A stretch of DNA of 5,432 bases, from the NCBI GenBank assembly GCA_023245915.1, contig JAHFJK010000075.1, positions 1 to 5,432 on the forward strand, given 5' to 3'. Position 1 is the first letter of the stretch. Every line of letters starts with the position of its first letter. Shown here in pieces: positions 4,788-5,432 of this stretch. The notes beneath the pieces were generated by a model. It was given only the letters and a program-made list of their open reading frames with translations. It had not been told where the DNA came from and made no database searches. Origin of the DNA: Candidatus Doudnabacteria bacterium. GTDB lineage: Bacteria > Patescibacteriota > Doudnabacteria > UBA920. The translations under genes and the position numbers were made by a program.

Positions 4788-5174
4788 TTAAGCCGCTTTT
4801 TCCCCTAAATCAATTACCTCGTCTACGAGCTCCGCAACCTTATTGTTTGGAATCTTCACTGCATCAAAGTTTCCGCCTAAGGCTTGGGTTAAAATGGCTT
4901 TTGCCTCGAAATTTGAGACTGGCCCGGCTCCGGATTGCTTTTTTTCTAAATCAGCAGGAAACTGAATTACCTTACCACTCCCAGGAGTGGAAAGAGCTAA
5001 ATCCGACTGTGGATGCATAATAGATTGATCCCCATTTTTATTCCCTAATCCTAATGCAGGAGGAATTAAAACTTCAGCTGGTTTGCCTTTATTAAAAGCT
5101 TGCAATTCTTTCTCAATTGCCGCCCTTTGCTCCGGGGTCATATCCCTGATTTTATCTGGAGTAATTTCATTCAT
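4788..5174 (-). CDS. Unknown 128-residue protein upstream of the coupling ATPase
   Basis: I recognise no family. Residues 5-30 look like a charged helical segment (T-P-D-K-I-R-D-M-T-P-E-Q-R-A-A-I-E-K-E-L). Residues 31-87 are rich in Gly, Pro, Ser and Asn and probably disordered. Residues 88-127 are again helix-like (N-F-E-A-K-A-I-L-T-Q-A-L-G-G then V-A-E-L-V-D-E-V-I-D-L-G-E-K-A-A). There is no signal peptide or membrane segment. Two helical ends joined by a flexible linker suggest an adaptor or a secreted substrate; this is inference from shape only. The ATG at 5174 is chosen because it is about 10 bases downstream of the expected start point and because the nearby ATG at 5178 runs into a stop after three codons. 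The gap to the ATPase is 70 bases on the same strand, so an operon is likely. Confidence 0.7.
   Translation of the reverse strand: MNEITPDKIRDMTPEQRAAIEKELQAFNKGKPAEVLIPPALGLGNKNGDQSIMHPQSDLALSTPGSGKVIQFPADLEKKQSGAGPVSNFEAKAILTQALGGNFDAVKIPNNKVAELVDEVIDLGEKAA
4975..4990. repeat. Perfect hairpin inside the 128-residue gene
   Basis: CCACTCC (4975-4981) and GGAGTGG (4984-4990) are perfect reverse complements two bases apart; in RNA this would be a 6-base GC-rich stem with a tetraloop. It falls in the disordered linker (about residues 62-67) and is not followed by a T-run. It is likely incidental to the Ser-Thr-Pro-Gly codons. Confidence 0.45.
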
Positions 5175-5191
5175 ACATAAAATATAGTAGA

Positions 5192-5200
5192 ATTATACCA
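5192..5200 (-). promoter_or_regulatory. Extended -10 promoter for the 128-residue gene
   Basis: On the minus strand TGGTATAAT (5200-5192) is a perfect extended -10 element. No convincing -35 hexamer lies 16-18 bases upstream, which extended -10 promoters tolerate. The start point would be near 5185, leaving a leader of only about 10 bases before the ATG at 5174. That leader is too short for a normal Shine-Dalgarno sequence and none is seen. The promoter may also drive the downstream ATPase gene. Confidence 0.65.
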
Positions 5201-5238
5201 TACCTAACTCAACATCTTACACTTTTTCCTTCCTTTTG

Positions 5239-5432
5239 TCAAACCTTTTTCTCTTTAGTCCACTTTTCTTCTAATTTTCTTACTCCTTCCTCATCAAACC
5301 CAAAATGGTGCCCGATTTCGTGCCAGACCACCCGACGCACTAGGGAGGGAATTTTTTCTCCCGATCCCGCAAAGCGCTCAATCGTGCCTTTGTAAATGGT
5401 AATTTTGTCAGGCAGGACCGGATTCATTCCGT
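5239..5432 (-). CDS. Zincin-like metallopeptidase, C-terminal part, 5' end outside window
   Basis: At least 63 codons are in view, ending in TGA (5241-5239). The HExxH zinc-protease motif is clear: H-E-I-G-H-H-F-G-F-D-E-E with H-E-I-G-H encoded at 5322-5308. The preceding L-P-D-K-I-T-I-Y-K-G-T-I-E-R and R-R-V-V-W segments match the small bacterial zincin family PF06262 (formerly DUF1025), normally about 110-130 residues. The Glu after the first His would be the catalytic base, and the Asp after the G-F may be the third zinc ligand (family inference). The ATG at 5427 is probably internal: the frame stays open upstream to the window edge, and family members have about 50 further residues before L-P-D. 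The natural substrate is not established. It lies 64 bases before the 128-residue gene, which has its own promoter. Confidence 0.85.
   Translation of the reverse strand, partial: GMNPVLPDKITIYKGTIERFAGSGEKIPSLVRRVVWHEIGHHFGFDEEGVRKLEEKWTKEKKV

Noticed and set aside
4419..5020. Plus-strand frames at 4419-4616 and 4736-5020
   Set aside because: The first lies wholly inside the ATPase gene on the opposite strand and the second mostly opposite the 128-residue gene. Neither shows a promoter, ribosome site or domain.
5425..5427. ATG as the true start of the zincin gene
   Set aside because: The frame is open to the window edge and the family carries about 50 more residues before this point, so the gene is cut by the edge and not short.

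Overview
The window looks like a chromosomal segment of an uncultivated bacterium of the Candidate Phyla Radiation (Patescibacteria). This is inferred from protein character, since no rRNA is present. The pointers are a long VirD4/TraG-like coupling ATPase with a single N-terminal membrane segment, a minimal HExxH zincin, a GtrA-type membrane protein, a small conserved-looking protein with a G-P-D-x-K-x-Y-P-V-P core, short orphan proteins, and AT-rich leaders mostly without a Shine-Dalgarno sequence. UGA acts as a normal stop (the zincin ends in TGA), which argues against the code-25 Gracilibacteria/Absconditabacteria.

All recognisable genes lie on the minus strand. In transcription order (right to left) they are: the C-terminal part of a zincin-like metallopeptidase (cut by the right edge); an unknown 128-residue protein with its own extended -10 promoter; an 850-residue type IV coupling-protein-like ATPase; a roughly 310-base stretch rich in structure; an unknown 84-residue protein with a near-consensus promoter; an unknown 204-residue protein behind a possible 160-base leader with a perfect dyad; and a GtrA-family membrane protein (cut by the left edge, probably by only about one residue plus the stop).

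The stretch between the ATPase and the 84-residue gene (1857-2164) is the most interesting. Just after the ATPase stop there is an ATG followed by seven A residues. Shifting frame in this A-run opens a 47-codon reading frame that reads as a classical exported-protein start: Lys-rich N-terminus, hydrophobic core and a V-A-Q-A cleavage-like site. In the annotated phase it stops after seven codons. The same stretch holds a 15-base inverted repeat enclosing a second, GC-rich hairpin, a perfect 22-base tandem duplication and a 12-base tandem duplication abutting the -35 box of the next gene.

The ATPase probably energises transfer of DNA or protein through a type IV secretion-like or pilus-like machine at the inner membrane. 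The frameshifted exported peptide could be a decayed or recoded partner. No relaxase, VirB4 or pilus genes are in view, so assignment to a working system is inference. No tRNA, rRNA, CRISPR array, insertion sequence or replication origin was seen.
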